Numbered from the stretch's first letter, positions 25,547-35,362 are shown. The stretch is DNA of 64,000 nucleotides from RUG695 sp050943135 (GCA_050943135.1 JBMNOP010000005.1:124001-188000), one strand, 5' to 3'. Notes: a model not told the origin generated them from the sequence alone. A program made the numbers and translations.

Positions 25547-25579
25547 AAAAAAACCCTTCCGGGGAACGGTCCGAAAGGG
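25547..25579 (-). terminator. Terminator of tRNA-Lys
   Basis: On the minus strand CCCTTTCGG pairs with CCGGAAGGG (one wobble; 25571-25579 with 25554-25562), followed by seven T (25547-25553). It directly follows the tRNA 3' end. Confidence 0.85.
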
Positions 25580-25585
25580 GAAGAA

Positions 25586-25658
<73 letters not shown>

Positions 25659-25802
25659 GTATCTCACATACCGGGCGGAAGGCCGCCGAAAGGAGTAAGA
25701 GGGATTATACCCCGCAAACGAAGTTTGTCCAGCCCCGACCACGGGGGTGCGAAAAAGAAAAATGGGGTAGGAAATCGGAGGTCGGGCGGGAAATCGAACG
25801 GT

Positions 25803-26417
25803 TCAGCCGCGCGGTTTCGGGCCGATAAACACCTCGACCCGAACGATACCGGGCTCTTCGGGGAACCGGACCTCGTCCCACGCCTTGTCGTAGAGTTTGC
25901 GGGCCGAACGGATGACCGCACGCACGGCACGCTTGTTGGGCGCGGCGGCAAGCGCCTCGAACATGAATCGGATAAAGAGTTTCGTTTGCGGATGTACCAG
26001 CGGAGAAGGGGCGATGTCCCGATTGAAGAGAAAGAGTTGTTCGGCCATCGAAAATGCCCTTTTTTTGTAGGCGCGGGCGGCGCCGAGCCGGTCGCAGATC
26101 AGTTCGAGGGCGTCGAGGAAAGGCATCGGGACGGCGATCAGTCCGCCGTTGGCGGTGTTGTCGACCCAGTATTCGAAGTGATGGCGATTTCGCCCTCGGT
26201 GATGAAGCCAGGCGTTCGAGAAGCGGTTGGCCGCACGGGCATAATGAACCGGACTGCGCGAACCGGCATAATAGCGAACCGACTCGCGCCATTCGACGGG
26301 GGAGAATTTGGACAGATCGTGAACCAGGCCCCTCCAGGGGATTCCGGCTATCAATGTATACCGGAAAACCCAGTACTTGTGTGTCAGAACGGTTTTGAGG
26401 TGCCCGAAAAACTTCAT
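25803..26417 (-). CDS. DUF5662 family protein
   Basis: 204 residues. Recognised by GIPWRGLVHDLSKFSP, YYAGSRSP and WLHHRGRNRHHFEYWVD, a His/Asp-rich set that suggests metal binding. The role of DUF5662 is unknown; I know it best from Firmicutes, so transfer is possible. Its start overlaps the fabF stop (ATGA, 26414-26417), implying translational coupling with fatty acid synthesis. Confidence 0.85.
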   Translation of the reverse strand: MKFFGHLKTVLTHKYWVFRYTLIAGIPWRGLVHDLSKFSPVEWRESVRYYAGSRSPVHYARAANRFSNAWLHHRGRNRHHFEYWVDNTANGGLIAVPMPFLDALELICDRLGAARAYKKRAFSMAEQLFLFNRDIAPSPLVHPQTKLFIRFMFEALAAAPNKRAVRAVIRSARKLYDKAWDEVRFPEEPGIVRVEVFIGPKPRG

Positions 26418-27664
26418 GAAGCGAATTGCTTAAACGCGATCACGCTGTTATGACCGCCGAAACCGAGCGAAAGACTGATCGCCGCGCGGATATTCCCTTC
26501 CACCCCGTGGTTCGGGACGTAGTCCAGGTCGCAGGCCGGGTCGGGATTTTCAAGATGGAGGGTCGGCGGAAAGAAACCGTCTTGCATCGCTTTGATACAC
26601 GCGATCCCTTCGAGTGCGCCGGCGGCGCCCAGGGTATGTCCGATCGCCCCCTTGATCGAGGAAACTTTGATGCGTGCCGACCCTTCCGGCCCGAACGCAT
26701 CTTTGATCCCCTTCGTTTCAACCGGATCGTTGGTCGGGGTCGAGGTGCCGTGGGCATTGACGTAATCGATATCGGCGGTGGTCAGTCCGCCGTCTTGCAA
26801 AGCACCGAGGATGGCTTTCTTCACATGGACGGCGTCCGGATTCGGCGCGGTCAGATGGTAGCCGTCCCCCGTTGCGTTCCAACCGGCGACTTCGGCCAAA
26901 ATCGGCGCACCGCGTTTCTGTGCATGTTCGAGCGACTCGAAGATAAGAATTCCGGCCCCTTCCCCCATCACGAAACCGTCTCGGTCTTTATCGAACGGAC
27001 GGCTCGCCAGTTCCGGGGTGTCGTTGTAAGAGGTCGAAAGGGCTTTGATCGCACAGAAACCGCCAATCGTAAATTCGATGATCGGCGTTTCGACCCCGCC
27101 GGTAACCACCAGGTCGGCCCGGCCGAGACGAATCGTGTCGATGGCGTGCCCCATCGCGTCGGTTCCCGAGGCGCAGGCGGTCATAATGGTATGGACCGGG
27201 CCGTGAATCCCCAGATCCATCGAGATGTTTCCCGCCGCTTCGTTAATAATCATTTTCGGAACCGTCATCGCGGGGATTCGGGACGGTCCTTTAGTGAAAA
27301 GTTTATGTTCGGCCTCGCACTGCACGTCGATTGCGCCGATACAGTTGCCAAGCATGATCGCGGCATGAAAATCGTCGAGCCGTTCGGGAAGCCGGGCACT
27401 CTTGACCGCTTCACGCGAGGCGACCACCGCCATCTGCGAAAACCGGGCGACTCGCTGAATGGTTCGGACCTCAAAGTGGGCTCGCGGGTCGAAATCGGTT
27501 ACCTCGGCGGCGATCCGACACTCCAGGCGTGAGGGGTCGAAAGAGGTAATCGGGACGACCCCGCATTTCTCCTCACGAAGTCCGGTCCAAAAGGAATCAA
27601 CATCAAGACCGATCGGCGTGATCGCGCCGAGACCGGTAACAACGACTCTTCGGGTATTCATCAT
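26414..27664 (-). CDS. fabF: Beta-ketoacyl-ACP synthase II
   Basis: Condenses malonyl-ACP with acyl-ACP in fatty acid elongation. Start at 27664 or 27661 (MMNTRRVVVTGLGAITPIG); the frame extends 45 residues further upstream but that part is unlike the family. 416 residues. The catalytic triad is C164 (TACASGTDA), H305 (NAHGTSTPTND) and H343 (IGHTLGAAG). No acpP or other fab gene is adjacent. Confidence 0.96.
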   Translation of the reverse strand: MMNTRRVVVTGLGAITPIGLDVDSFWTGLREEKCGVVPITSFDPSRLECRIAAEVTDFDPRAHFEVRTIQRVARFSQMAVVASREAVKSARLPERLDDFHAAIMLGNCIGAIDVQCEAEHKLFTKGPSRIPAMTVPKMIINEAAGNISMDLGIHGPVHTIMTACASGTDAMGHAIDTIRLGRADLVVTGGVETPIIEFTIGGFCAIKALSTSYNDTPELASRPFDKDRDGFVMGEGAGILIFESLEHAQKRGAPILAEVAGWNATGDGYHLTAPNPDAVHVKKAILGALQDGGLTTADIDYVNAHGTSTPTNDPVETKGIKDAFGPEGSARIKVSSIKGAIGHTLGAAGALEGIACIKAMQDGFFPPTLHLENPDPACDLDYVPNHGVEGNIRAAISLSLGFGGHNSVIAFKQFAS

Positions 27665-27843
27665 TTTCGCGTCTTCAATCTCCTGGGAATTCCTCGTCTG
27701 CCGCCCGCGGGTGCCACAAGGCCGCCCGCTTGTTGTCGGCGGCCCGCGGAAGGACTCCGGCGGAGAGTTGGTCGATGTTCGTTTGCCATATCGGCGCATC
27801 CTCTATTACGTCGTGTGCCGCATTTTACCCTATATATTTTACT

Positions 27844-28593
27844 CTATGCGCGTGAGGCGTCAATGGTGCGGAAAGGGGTCCAGGCCTGCGGCAGGGGAGC
27901 GGTAAGTGCTACACGTTCGCGGGTCATCGGATGGTCAAACGATATCTTTCGCGAATGGAGTGCGATGGCGTTGAGCCGTTCATCGTTGAACTGTTCGCCG
28001 AACGAAACAGTTGAACCGTATTGTGAATCGCCCAGAATCGGGTATCCGCGCGACGAGGCCTGGAGACGAATCTGGTGGGTGCGCCCCGTTTCCAGTTCGA
28101 TTTCCAGATGGGTTACATCTCCGGGTTCCGGGTGAGTCAGCCGTCCGAGCACGCGGAATTTGAGAATGGCTTCCCGTGCGTCGGGATGAATCGGTGCGAT
28201 CAGTTCGGCCTCGGCCCGACCGGGAGTCTTCCGCATGTAGTCGATCCATTCCCCTTCGTCGTCCGGCACGCAGCCGGAGACGAGCGCCCAATACTTCTTC
28301 TCGACGGTTCGGGTGCGGAACTGTTCCGAAAGGCGGTTTGCGGCCCGGACATGTTTGGCGAAAAGAATCACTCCCGAAGCTGGCCGGTCGAGCCGATGCG
28401 GGATCCCCAGATAGCATCCGCCCGGTTTTTCTTCGCGGCGGATCAGAAAGGCCCGGACCCGTGCTTCAAGCGAGTCGATTCCGGCCGGGGCCTGGGTCAG
28501 GATCCCCGATTCTTTGTTCACCGCCAGTACCGGCCCCTCTTCGTAAAGGATATTGAAGGTGCCCGCATCCATCCACTTTTCGTTTTCGCCCAT
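27844..28593 (-). CDS. RluA-family RNA pseudouridine synthase
   Basis: 249 residues from ATG 28593; the frame is open upstream but the added sequence is arginine-rich and unlike a protein. Catalytic aspartate D69 is in IPHRLDRPASG, followed by the family motifs EKKYWALVSG and LETGRTHQIRLQ. The S4 domain found in RluC/RluD is absent, so it is of the RluA/YhcT-type short class. Target uridine (rRNA or tRNA) cannot be told. It starts 50 bp downstream of the alpha/beta hydrolase on the same strand. Confidence 0.93.
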   Translation of the reverse strand: MGENEKWMDAGTFNILYEEGPVLAVNKESGILTQAPAGIDSLEARVRAFLIRREEKPGGCYLGIPHRLDRPASGVILFAKHVRAANRLSEQFRTRTVEKKYWALVSGCVPDDEGEWIDYMRKTPGRAEAELIAPIHPDAREAILKFRVLGRLTHPEPGDVTHLEIELETGRTHQIRLQASSRGYPILGDSQYGSTVSFGEQFNDERLNAIALHSRKISFDHPMTRERVALTAPLPQAWTPFRTIDASRA

Positions 28594-28643
28594 CAGACTC
28601 CCTGTGGTTTCCGTTCTTCCGGTTCTTTCGGAATCCGACCGCG

Positions 28644-29471
28644 TTATTTTGATTGCGCGTTCAGAATAAAATCGACGATCGGGCGCGGATCGACCAGCGA
28701 ATGGGGATGATGATCGCAACCCGGTTTGATGATCACCTCGATCGGACCGCCGAACGTGCGGTACCGGTCGATGAACGGCTTTCCGCTCTCCTCGAACGGA
28801 ACGACGCGGTCCGAATCCCCGCAAACGATCAGGATCGGCACTTTTTTCTCGGCGAGATTTTTAAGTTCCGGGTTATCGACGGGGTTACCGGGCCAAGTTT
28901 CGGCCTCCTTCTCGGAGAGGCCGTACGAGGCCAGCACATCGTTCCAATCCCCGACACTCCGTTCCGATTTGCCGAACCCCCCGGGCCAGCACTTGAAATC
29001 GAGGACGGGGTTATCGATATAGATCGATGCCGTCTCGTCCGGATATTGTATCGCCCAGTTAACGGCGTAAAGCCCCCCGCGGCTCATCCCTTCCAGATGC
29101 GCTTTGGAATTCAGACCGAACGTCTCGGTGGCGTAGAGGTAGAATCGCTGCCAGAGTGCGACCGATTCGGACGATCCCATCAGCGGGGTCGAGTCGAGCC
29201 AAAGCACGTGAAAACCACGCTCGAGCAGGGCCAGGTCGGTCTGCGGTTCGTGCCCGAAAAAGCGGGCCCGCCAAATCCAGGGGGTGCCGTCGGTGACGGT
29301 TTGGGGCACAACGATTTTGGCGCAGCGCCCCTCGAAATCGAACGCGTAGCAATCGTATCCGTTCCATTCCCCGCGGGTTCCGGGATACTCGCGTTCGGCT
29401 CCCGGAAGGGAAAGGGGGAACATGACAAGTGTCAGGAATAAGAACGTCAAAGAACGGCGGGCGATTTTCAT
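28644..29471 (-). CDS. Exported alpha/beta hydrolase
   Basis: 275 residues from ATG 29471, with signal peptide SLTFLFLTLVMFPLSLPGAE. Nucleophile elbow G-M-S130-R-G-G. The acid is probably in VPILIVCGDSDRVVPFEES, and the histidine in KPGCDHHPHSLVDP near 254. No family with a known substrate can be named; planctomycetes have many secreted esterase or prolyl-oligopeptidase-like hydrolases. The frame continues far upstream but that is read-through of the opposite-strand glycosyltransferase gene. Confidence 0.85.
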   Translation of the reverse strand: MKIARRSLTFLFLTLVMFPLSLPGAEREYPGTRGEWNGYDCYAFDFEGRCAKIVVPQTVTDGTPWIWRARFFGHEPQTDLALLERGFHVLWLDSTPLMGSSESVALWQRFYLYATETFGLNSKAHLEGMSRGGLYAVNWAIQYPDETASIYIDNPVLDFKCWPGGFGKSERSVGDWNDVLASYGLSEKEAETWPGNPVDNPELKNLAEKKVPILIVCGDSDRVVPFEESGKPFIDRYRTFGGPIEVIIKPGCDHHPHSLVDPRPIVDFILNAQSK

Positions 29472-29513
29472 CGTTTTCTTTCCACGGAGGATTGCTGAAA
29501 TGTCGAGGTTATC

Positions 29514-29541
29514 TTGGCAAACCGAAAAAATAAAGTACAAT
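29514..29541 (+). promoter_or_regulatory. Promoter for the glycosyltransferase-like gene
   Basis: TTGGCA (29514-29519), 16-bp spacer, TACAAT (29536-29541). It leaves a leader of about 225 nt to ATG 29772, which includes the short ORF at 29647. Confidence 0.55.
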
Positions 29542-29646
29542 AGACTGAGGCGCCACACTTCCGGTAAAAATATACCAGACATTCTCTTCTCATTCAACGA
29601 GTCTCGACCGATCTTTCGGGAGGAACCGAAAACAGAATATAAGCCA

Positions 29647-29775
29647 ATGACGGAACACGCTTTTGCCCTTTTTGCGATAGTTTTCGCACGGTTGGTTTTG
29701 CCGTGGCGTCTCAGGGGAACGTCGGCCATGCCGACTTTAACAAACCCTTTTTTACAAACAGATTCCTTACCATGA
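29647..29775 (+). CDS. Possible upstream leader ORF
   Basis: 42 codons (starting MTEHAFALFAIVFARLVLPW) ending in a TGA that overlaps the next ATG (ATGA at 29772-29775). The overlap is typical of translational coupling, but there is no homologue I recognise and no strong ribosome site, so it may be chance. Confidence 0.25.
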   Translation: MTEHAFALFAIVFARLVLPWRLRGTSAMPTLTNPFLQTDSLP

Positions 29776-31472
29776 TCGAAACACCGACAATTCCCGAACC
29801 GGAACCGCAACTGCCGAACGAAGAATCGAATGCCGCGGCGTGTCGCGTCAAAACTTCCCTGGGACCGGTTTTCGTCTTGGGACTGGCGGTTCTCTTTGCC
29901 GGAATCACCCATTATAGCTCCTCGCCGCTGCGGAACATCATACAGCGGCAACCTCTCTTCCACTGCGACAACAACCCGACCGGAACCGACTCGACCGTTT
30001 TTCTGTATATCGGGCGGCTGATCCTTCGGGGGGGTGTTCCCTATCGGGACGCCTTCGACCATAAGGGGCCGCTGGTTTACCTCCTCGATGCGCTCGGAAT
30101 TGCCATCCACGGAGTTTTCGGCGTCTGGCTTTTGGAGATTCTCTTCCTGTCGGTCTCGGCCACGTTCGCTTACAAGATCGCCCGAGCTTTTACGTTGCAG
30201 GGGACGGCGTTGATGACGGCGGTTGTTTCGATCCTTTGGTACACCGCCCGGAGTGACAGTAACTTCTGCGAGACCTGGTCGGTGCCTTTCCTGCTGATCG
30301 CGCTCTATTACTGGATTCGCTACCTGCGGGAAGGATTCTCCCTGAGCAAGCGGGCCACAATGTCGGTCGGCTTCTCGTTCGGGGCGGTCCTCTTGCTCAA
30401 GCCGAACCTGACGGCGATCTGGATGCTCTTCTGCCTGACCGTCCTCATCGCCTCGATCTGCCGGGGGACATGGAGGTTCCTGGTAACACGCATCCTCGTA
30501 TTTCTGATCGGCGCGGCGATATTGGTGGTTCCGATCCTCGGGTGGCTCCGGTACACCGGGGCCTGGAACGACTTTGTCGATCAGTACTGGGTCTTTAACC
30601 GGTTCTACTGCGATGTGGCGTTCGGCATGAAACTTCGGACCTTCTTGCGCTGTTTTGCCTGTATTCCGCTCGAGTCGTATTTCGCGCTCTTTGCGGCGAT
30701 CGGCTACCCGATTTTGGCCTACCGTGCCAAAAACCGGTCGGATCGAATCCTCTTCGTTTCGTTGGAGATTTGTCTCTTCTTGAGTCTCCTGCTGATGTCG
30801 ATGTCGGGTCGGTCGGCGCGCCACTATTCGGCGCCGCTGGTAGCGGTCTTTCTCCCGTTCCTGGCCTGCGCTTTTACCGGAGCTCTTTCCGAGAGCAGCT
30901 CGGCCTGGGGAAAAATCGGTAAGAGAGTGTTTCTTCTGATCCTCCTGGTGCCGACATTGTGTTACGACATTCCGATGTTCCGCCCTGTACGCGATATGAC
31001 GAAAATGGCAATATTACGCCGTGTCAATCCGGACACCGACTATTCCAAATTCCGCCGTGTCTACGGCTATCCCTATTTTTACGAAGAGTTTGATGCCGCC
31101 GAGATAGGCGACTGGCTCAAAGAAAATACCGAGCCGGAGACAAGAATCGCGAGTTTCGGGATTGGGGGGCGGATCTTCTACTGGTATTCCGACCGTCGGT
31201 GCGTGACGAAATACTTTTATATCCGGGATACCCACCTTGAACGGGGGTATCTGCCCAAAATTGTCGCCGAACTGAAAGAGAAAGCGCCCGAAGTTTTCAT
31301 CTTCCAGCTCAAGGGGGGGTATCCCTCGTCACTGACCAAGCAAGAGAAGTCTTCCGATTCCGGAAAGGTCCGAAAAATTTTCGAGATGCCCGGCGAAATT
31401 CGTGACTGGCTCGACGCTGAGGGGTACCGGAAAGTTTTCGAAAACGATGCCTATGAAGTTTACCGGAAATAG
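29772..31472 (+). CDS. Multi-pass membrane protein, GT39/ArnT-like glycosyltransferase
   Basis: 566 residues from ATG 29772. About 10 membrane helices. A first extracytoplasmic loop reads YIGRLILRGGVPYRDAFDHKGPLVYLLDALG, the layout of the GT-C fold superfamily in which an aspartate (here D in YRD) near the first helix is catalytic. The C-terminal 150 residues form a soluble domain. The family transfers sugars from polyprenyl phosphate donors at the periplasmic face; substrate unknown. Some members are only annotated as conserved membrane proteins, so activity is inference. Confidence 0.75.
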   Translation: MIETPTIPEPEPQLPNEESNAAACRVKTSLGPVFVLGLAVLFAGITHYSSSPLRNIIQRQPLFHCDNNPTGTDSTVFLYIGRLILRGGVPYRDAFDHKGPLVYLLDALGIAIHGVFGVWLLEILFLSVSATFAYKIARAFTLQGTALMTAVVSILWYTARSDSNFCETWSVPFLLIALYYWIRYLREGFSLSKRATMSVGFSFGAVLLLKPNLTAIWMLFCLTVLIASICRGTWRFLVTRILVFLIGAAILVVPILGWLRYTGAWNDFVDQYWVFNRFYCDVAFGMKLRTFLRCFACIPLESYFALFAAIGYPILAYRAKNRSDRILFVSLEICLFLSLLLMSMSGRSARHYSAPLVAVFLPFLACAFTGALSESSSAWGKIGKRVFLLILLVPTLCYDIPMFRPVRDMTKMAILRRVNPDTDYSKFRRVYGYPYFYEEFDAAEIGDWLKENTEPETRIASFGIGGRIFYWYSDRRCVTKYFYIRDTHLERGYLPKIVAELKEKAPEVFIFQLKGGYPSSLTKQEKSSDSGKVRKIFEMPGEIRDWLDAEGYRKVFENDAYEVYRK

Positions 31473-31608
31473 TCTTTCCGGTTCGGTTCCGGCGAAAAGA
31501 CTTCTTTCTTTTTGCACGATAAGAGGTAAACTCTAGAGGGCGTTTTCGTACGCCCGAACTCAAACGTGATTGCGAATCGCTCCTCTCGGGAAATTCGAAA
31601 GGATGGCT

Positions 31609-34443
31609 ATGCCGTTTTCCAAACCATCGCTTAACCGTTTCTACCGCAAAGTCCGGAAGGTACTTCCGAAAGAGCGCGTTTTAATCGACGATCTTCGCCG
31701 ACTCGCTTGGGGAACGGATGCCGGATTCTACCGGATGATTCCCGAAATCGTTCTTTTCCCGAAAACCGAAAAGGAGATGTCGGCGATCCTACGCGCCGCC
31801 TCCGAAGAGAAATGTGCCGTAACATTCCGAGCGGCGGGAACCTCCCTTTCGGGACAGGCCATCAGCGATTCGGTTCTGATTGTTGTCGGCAGGTATTGGG
31901 AAGAGTACCGTCTGGCCGACGACCTGAGTACGATCGATCTCCAGCCGGGGATTGTCGGGCAGCGGGTCAACGACATTCTTGCCAAACACGGGCGGAGGAT
32001 CTCTCCCGACCCGGCTTCAATCAAATCGGCGATGATCGGCGGGATGATCGTCAACAACGCTTCGGGAATGAACTGCGGGGTCCATGGGAACAGTGACCGG
32101 GTCATCAAATCGGCTCGCATCATCTTTGCCGACGGTACGGTACTCGATACGGGGAATTCGAAGAGCCGGGAACTTTTCGAGAAGAACCGGCCCGAGTTCA
32201 TTGCCGAAATCCAAAAAATTCGCGACGATATCCGCGCCGACACCACGCTGACGGAAAAGATCAAGCGTAAGTACAAGATCAAGAACGTGACCGGGCTCAA
32301 CCTTCTTCCCTTTGTCCGATTCGACGATCCGTTCGATATCATCGCGCACCTTCTGGTTGGGTCGGAAGGAACACTCGCATTCCTGGCGCGGGCGGTATTG
32401 CGGACCGAAAAGGTTCTTCCCCGGTCGGCCAGCGCGATGGTTTATGTTCGGGGCATCGACTATGCCTGCCGGGCGGTTCAGGCATTGCAGGCCGAACCGG
32501 TTGCCAGTGTGGAGCTCCTGGATCGGCTGGCCTTGCGTTCGATCGAAGGGCGTCCGGAAATGCCCGAATACCTGGCCTCGCTTCCCGACGATGCCACGGC
32601 GCTTCTTCTGGAAACCCGTGCCGTAACCTCCGAGCAGCTCGACGAGCAGATCGCACAAATTACCAAGGCCCTGGGAGCCTTCGAGACGATCTTTCCCACC
32701 GAGTTTACCGAAGATCCCGCGACCTGTGCCGTATGGTGGGGGATCCGTGCCGGGATCTTCCCTTCGGTCGGCGGAATGCGCGAACCGGGAACCACGACGC
32801 TCATCGAAGACGTGGCGTTTCCGATGGATGTTCTTCCCGAGGCGACAAAACGTCTGCAAGAGCTGATCGCTGCGCACGGCTATACCGACGGCGTCATTTA
32901 CGGTCACGCCCGAGATGGAAATTTCCACTTCATTTTGAATCAGCGTTTCGACTCTCGCAAAGAGATCGACCGTTACGCCGCTCTGATGCGCGATGTGGTC
33001 AAACTGGTTGCCGATGATTACGGCGGATCGCTGAAAGCCGAACACGGTACCGGACGAAATATGGCTCCTTTTGTTGAACGGGAATGGGGTGTTGACGCGT
33101 TCGGTGTGATGAGGCGGATTAAGAAACTCTTCGACCCCGACGGGCTGATCAACCCCGGCGTGATCTTCAACGACGATCCCGACTGCTTTATCAGAAACTT
33201 TAAGCCGCTGCCGATGGTCAACCCGAAGGTCGACAAGTGTATCGAGTGCGGGTTCTGCGAGGTCAACTGTGTTACTTCCGGGTTCACGCTTTCTTCCCGT
33301 CAGCGGATCGTCCTTTCCCGCGAGATCGCCCGGCTGACAAAAAGCGGCGAAGACCCGGCGCGTTTGCGTCGACTCAAAGCTTCTTACCGCTACTGGGGGA
33401 ACATGACCTGTGCCGGGGATGGCCTCTGTGCCACAAGTTGTCCGATGGGGATCAACATCGGCGAACTGACCCACGACATTCGGGAAGCCGACGCGCCGCA
33501 TGGCAGTCTGACTTGGAAACTGGGAGACGCGGCCGCCAACCATCTCGGACTGATCAAAGCCGGTCTGCGCCCGGTGTTGGCGATTGCCGACCTGGGACAT
33601 ACCGTTCTCGGAACGGGGGGAATGTCGGCCGTCTGTAACACACTGAACAAATGCGGGGTTCCCCTCTGGGTTCCCGCGATGCCCAAACCGCACCGGGTGA
33701 AAAAGATCAAGACCCCGCCGAACGCGGATCGGCCGAAAGTCGTCTATTTCCCGAGCTGTATCAACCAGACGTTCGGTGTGCCGAAAGGTGCCGACGACCC
33801 GACCCCGCTCACCGACAAGATGACCGGTCTGCTCGAAAAGGCCGGCTACGACGTCATCTACCCCGAAGGGATGTCGAACCTCTGCTGCGGGACGATTTGG
33901 GAAAGTAAAGGGATGCCCGATATTGCCGACCGGAAGACCAACGAGTTGGAAGCCGCGCTTTGGAAAGCGAGCGAAAACGGGAAATACCCGGTTCTCTGCG
34001 ACCAGTCCCCATGCCTTTACCGAATGAGACAAAAGATCACGTCGATGAAACTCTATGAACCGGTCGAGTTCATCGAAGATTTCCTGGTCGATCGGCTCGA
34101 TTTCCACCCGACCGACGAGCCGGCCGCGTTCCATGTGACCTGCTCGGCAACCAAAATGAACCTTTGCGAGAAGCTGGCTCGGCTCGCCTCGCGTTGCACG
34201 ACCAAACCGTTTTTCCCCGAAGAGGTCGGCTGCTGCGGTTTTGCCGGCGACAAAGGATTTACCTATCCGGAGGTGAACCGATTCGCTTTACGCAAGCTCC
34301 GTCCGCAACTGGAATCGCAGCGGATTCAGATCGGCTACTCGAACAGCCGGACCTGCGAAATCGGACTGACAACCCATGGCGGGATCCCTTACATGTCGAT
34401 TGTCTACCTGGTTGACAAGGTAACGACCCCCAAACGGGTCTGA
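31609..34443 (+). CDS. Large FAD-, [4Fe-4S]- and CCG-domain oxidoreductase (D-lactate/glycolate dehydrogenase-like)
   Basis: 944 residues from ATG 31609 (AAAGGA 5 nt upstream; ATG 31603 also possible). Domains: FAD_binding_4 at about 40-260 (TFRAAGTSLSGQAISDSVLI, IGGMIVNNASGMNCG), FAD-oxidase C-terminal about 280-530 ending HGTGRN...WG, two cysteine clusters KCIECGFCEVNC (about 542) and CAGDGLCATSCPMG (about 601), and two CCG domains (about 758 and 874) that coordinate Fe-S. This fuses Dld/GlcD, GlcF and CCG parts in one chain, as in some D-lactate and D-2-hydroxyacid dehydrogenases that pass electrons to quinones. Exact substrate unknown. No transporter is adjacent. Confidence 0.9.
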   Translation: MPFSKPSLNRFYRKVRKVLPKERVLIDDLRRLAWGTDAGFYRMIPEIVLFPKTEKEMSAILRAASEEKCAVTFRAAGTSLSGQAISDSVLIVVGRYWEEYRLADDLSTIDLQPGIVGQRVNDILAKHGRRISPDPASIKSAMIGGMIVNNASGMNCGVHGNSDRVIKSARIIFADGTVLDTGNSKSRELFEKNRPEFIAEIQKIRDDIRADTTLTEKIKRKYKIKNVTGLNLLPFVRFDDPFDIIAHLLVGSEGTLAFLARAVLRTEKVLPRSASAMVYVRGIDYACRAVQALQAEPVASVELLDRLALRSIEGRPEMPEYLASLPDDATALLLETRAVTSEQLDEQIAQITKALGAFETIFPTEFTEDPATCAVWWGIRAGIFPSVGGMREPGTTTLIEDVAFPMDVLPEATKRLQELIAAHGYTDGVIYGHARDGNFHFILNQRFDSRKEIDRYAALMRDVVKLVADDYGGSLKAEHGTGRNMAPFVEREWGVDAFGVMRRIKKLFDPDGLINPGVIFNDDPDCFIRNFKPLPMVNPKVDKCIECGFCEVNCVTSGFTLSSRQRIVLSREIARLTKSGEDPARLRRLKASYRYWGNMTCAGDGLCATSCPMGINIGELTHDIREADAPHGSLTWKLGDAAANHLGLIKAGLRPVLAIADLGHTVLGTGGMSAVCNTLNKCGVPLWVPAMPKPHRVKKIKTPPNADRPKVVYFPSCINQTFGVPKGADDPTPLTDKMTGLLEKAGYDVIYPEGMSNLCCGTIWESKGMPDIADRKTNELEAALWKASENGKYPVLCDQSPCLYRMRQKITSMKLYEPVEFIEDFLVDRLDFHPTDEPAAFHVTCSATKMNLCEKLARLASRCTTKPFFPEEVGCCGFAGDKGFTYPEVNRFALRKLRPQLESQRIQIGYSNSRTCEIGLTTHGGIPYMSIVYLVDKVTTPKRV

Positions 34444-34468
34444 GACAACCTCTCATTTCCTATTCCGG

Positions 34469-34503
34469 AAGTCCCCGCCAAGAAAGATGCCGGTGGGGGG
34501 CTT
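34469..34503 (+). terminator. Possible terminator after the oxidoreductase gene
   Basis: AAGTCCCCGCC (34469-34479) can pair with GGTGGGGGGCTT (34492-34503) with one bulge; no T-tract follows, so it is weak. Confidence 0.35.
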
Positions 34504-34722
34504 ATCGATAAACCCCTTGGTTTCAGCGCTCGGAATTAACCCCGTTTCGTCGGAACCGCCGGGGGGCAGCGGGTCCGGAAGAAAAATAATCCTCGTTCGT
34601 TCTCTTGTTTTGCCGGACACTATGACTGTTTTTGATTTTTCAGCGTAATTTTGCTGGACAGAATTTCATCGGTGTGATAATCTTAGGGGCGTAAAGGGGG
34701 ACTTACCGAACGACTCAACCGG
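34500..34722 (+). repeat. Upstream block of locus B, homologous to 20966-21205
   Basis: Copy of the locus A upstream block, with the same order of elements and the same promoter. It is about 17 bp shorter, partly because a T-rich run is absent. Confidence 0.8.
34655..34683 (+). promoter_or_regulatory. Promoter of locus B
   Basis: TGGACA (34655-34660), 17-bp spacer, TAATCT (34678-34683). The spacer is the conserved GAATTTCATCGGTGTGA, against GGATTTCGTCGGTGTGG in locus A. Confidence 0.75.
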
Positions 34723-35362
34723 GATTGGGAACGGAATTTATCGGCGTTGGTGGCAGAAGTTGGTCTGTTTGGCAGTTTCTCCCTACGGAGAGGATGACAC
34801 TGTTCCCACCGGTTTTATTCGGGCAAAGCTTTCAGAACCGATCGGCAGAATTCTGAAAACACCTGTCGCTGTCGAAGATTTTTGTTATGTGCCGGGAGAG
34901 GATACCGGCGGGAAAGGAGGGTAATCGTCAGGGGAAAAGCGGTAAAAAGCGGTTCGGTGTACGGATGTTTACCGGTAGTCCGGCAAAAACTGTCATGATA
35001 ACACAGCGAGTGAGGCGTAGCGCAAAAACAGGGTTCATCCGATACGATACCCGTTCGGTCAGCCGTTATCGTATCACCGCGGCTGGTCCGGGAACGGGAA
35101 GGGGATGAGTAATTACTTATTGTTTTTATGCGTCTTGCAATTTCAATCACGATAACAAGAAATCACGTAAATCATCAATAAACCGGTTTTAGTTGATCCG
35201 GACATGCCTCGCGTGATTTGTGTGAAGGCGGATGGGGTTTTTGATCGGCTATGGTTTACGTTTAAAAGTTATATTAAAATGGGAGGCACACCATTACGGC
35301 TCTGGCGACCCGGCAAACTACCCTCAAACAGCTCGGTGTCAGTATTAGGAGGGCATACGAAG
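34723..35362. other. 640-bp leader of locus B without a recognisable gene
   Basis: This interval lies where locus A has its MauE-like gene. I see no related reading frame here, only short ORFs with no membrane character. It has AT-rich stretches near 35110-35290. Either the first gene was lost or this is a long leader. Confidence 0.5.

Noticed and set aside
28644..30824. A 726-codon minus-strand frame
   Set aside because: Only the last 275 codons (28644-29471) look like a protein, with signal peptide and hydrolase motifs. The upstream part is the antisense of the glycosyltransferase gene.
32017..34134. A 705-codon minus-strand frame
   Set aside because: Lies fully inside the FAD/Fe-S oxidoreductase gene on the other strand, whose motifs are unambiguous; the antisense product has no known domain.
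34815..35150. A 111-codon minus-strand frame in the locus B leader
   Set aside because: No start context, domain or membrane pattern, and no equivalent in locus A.
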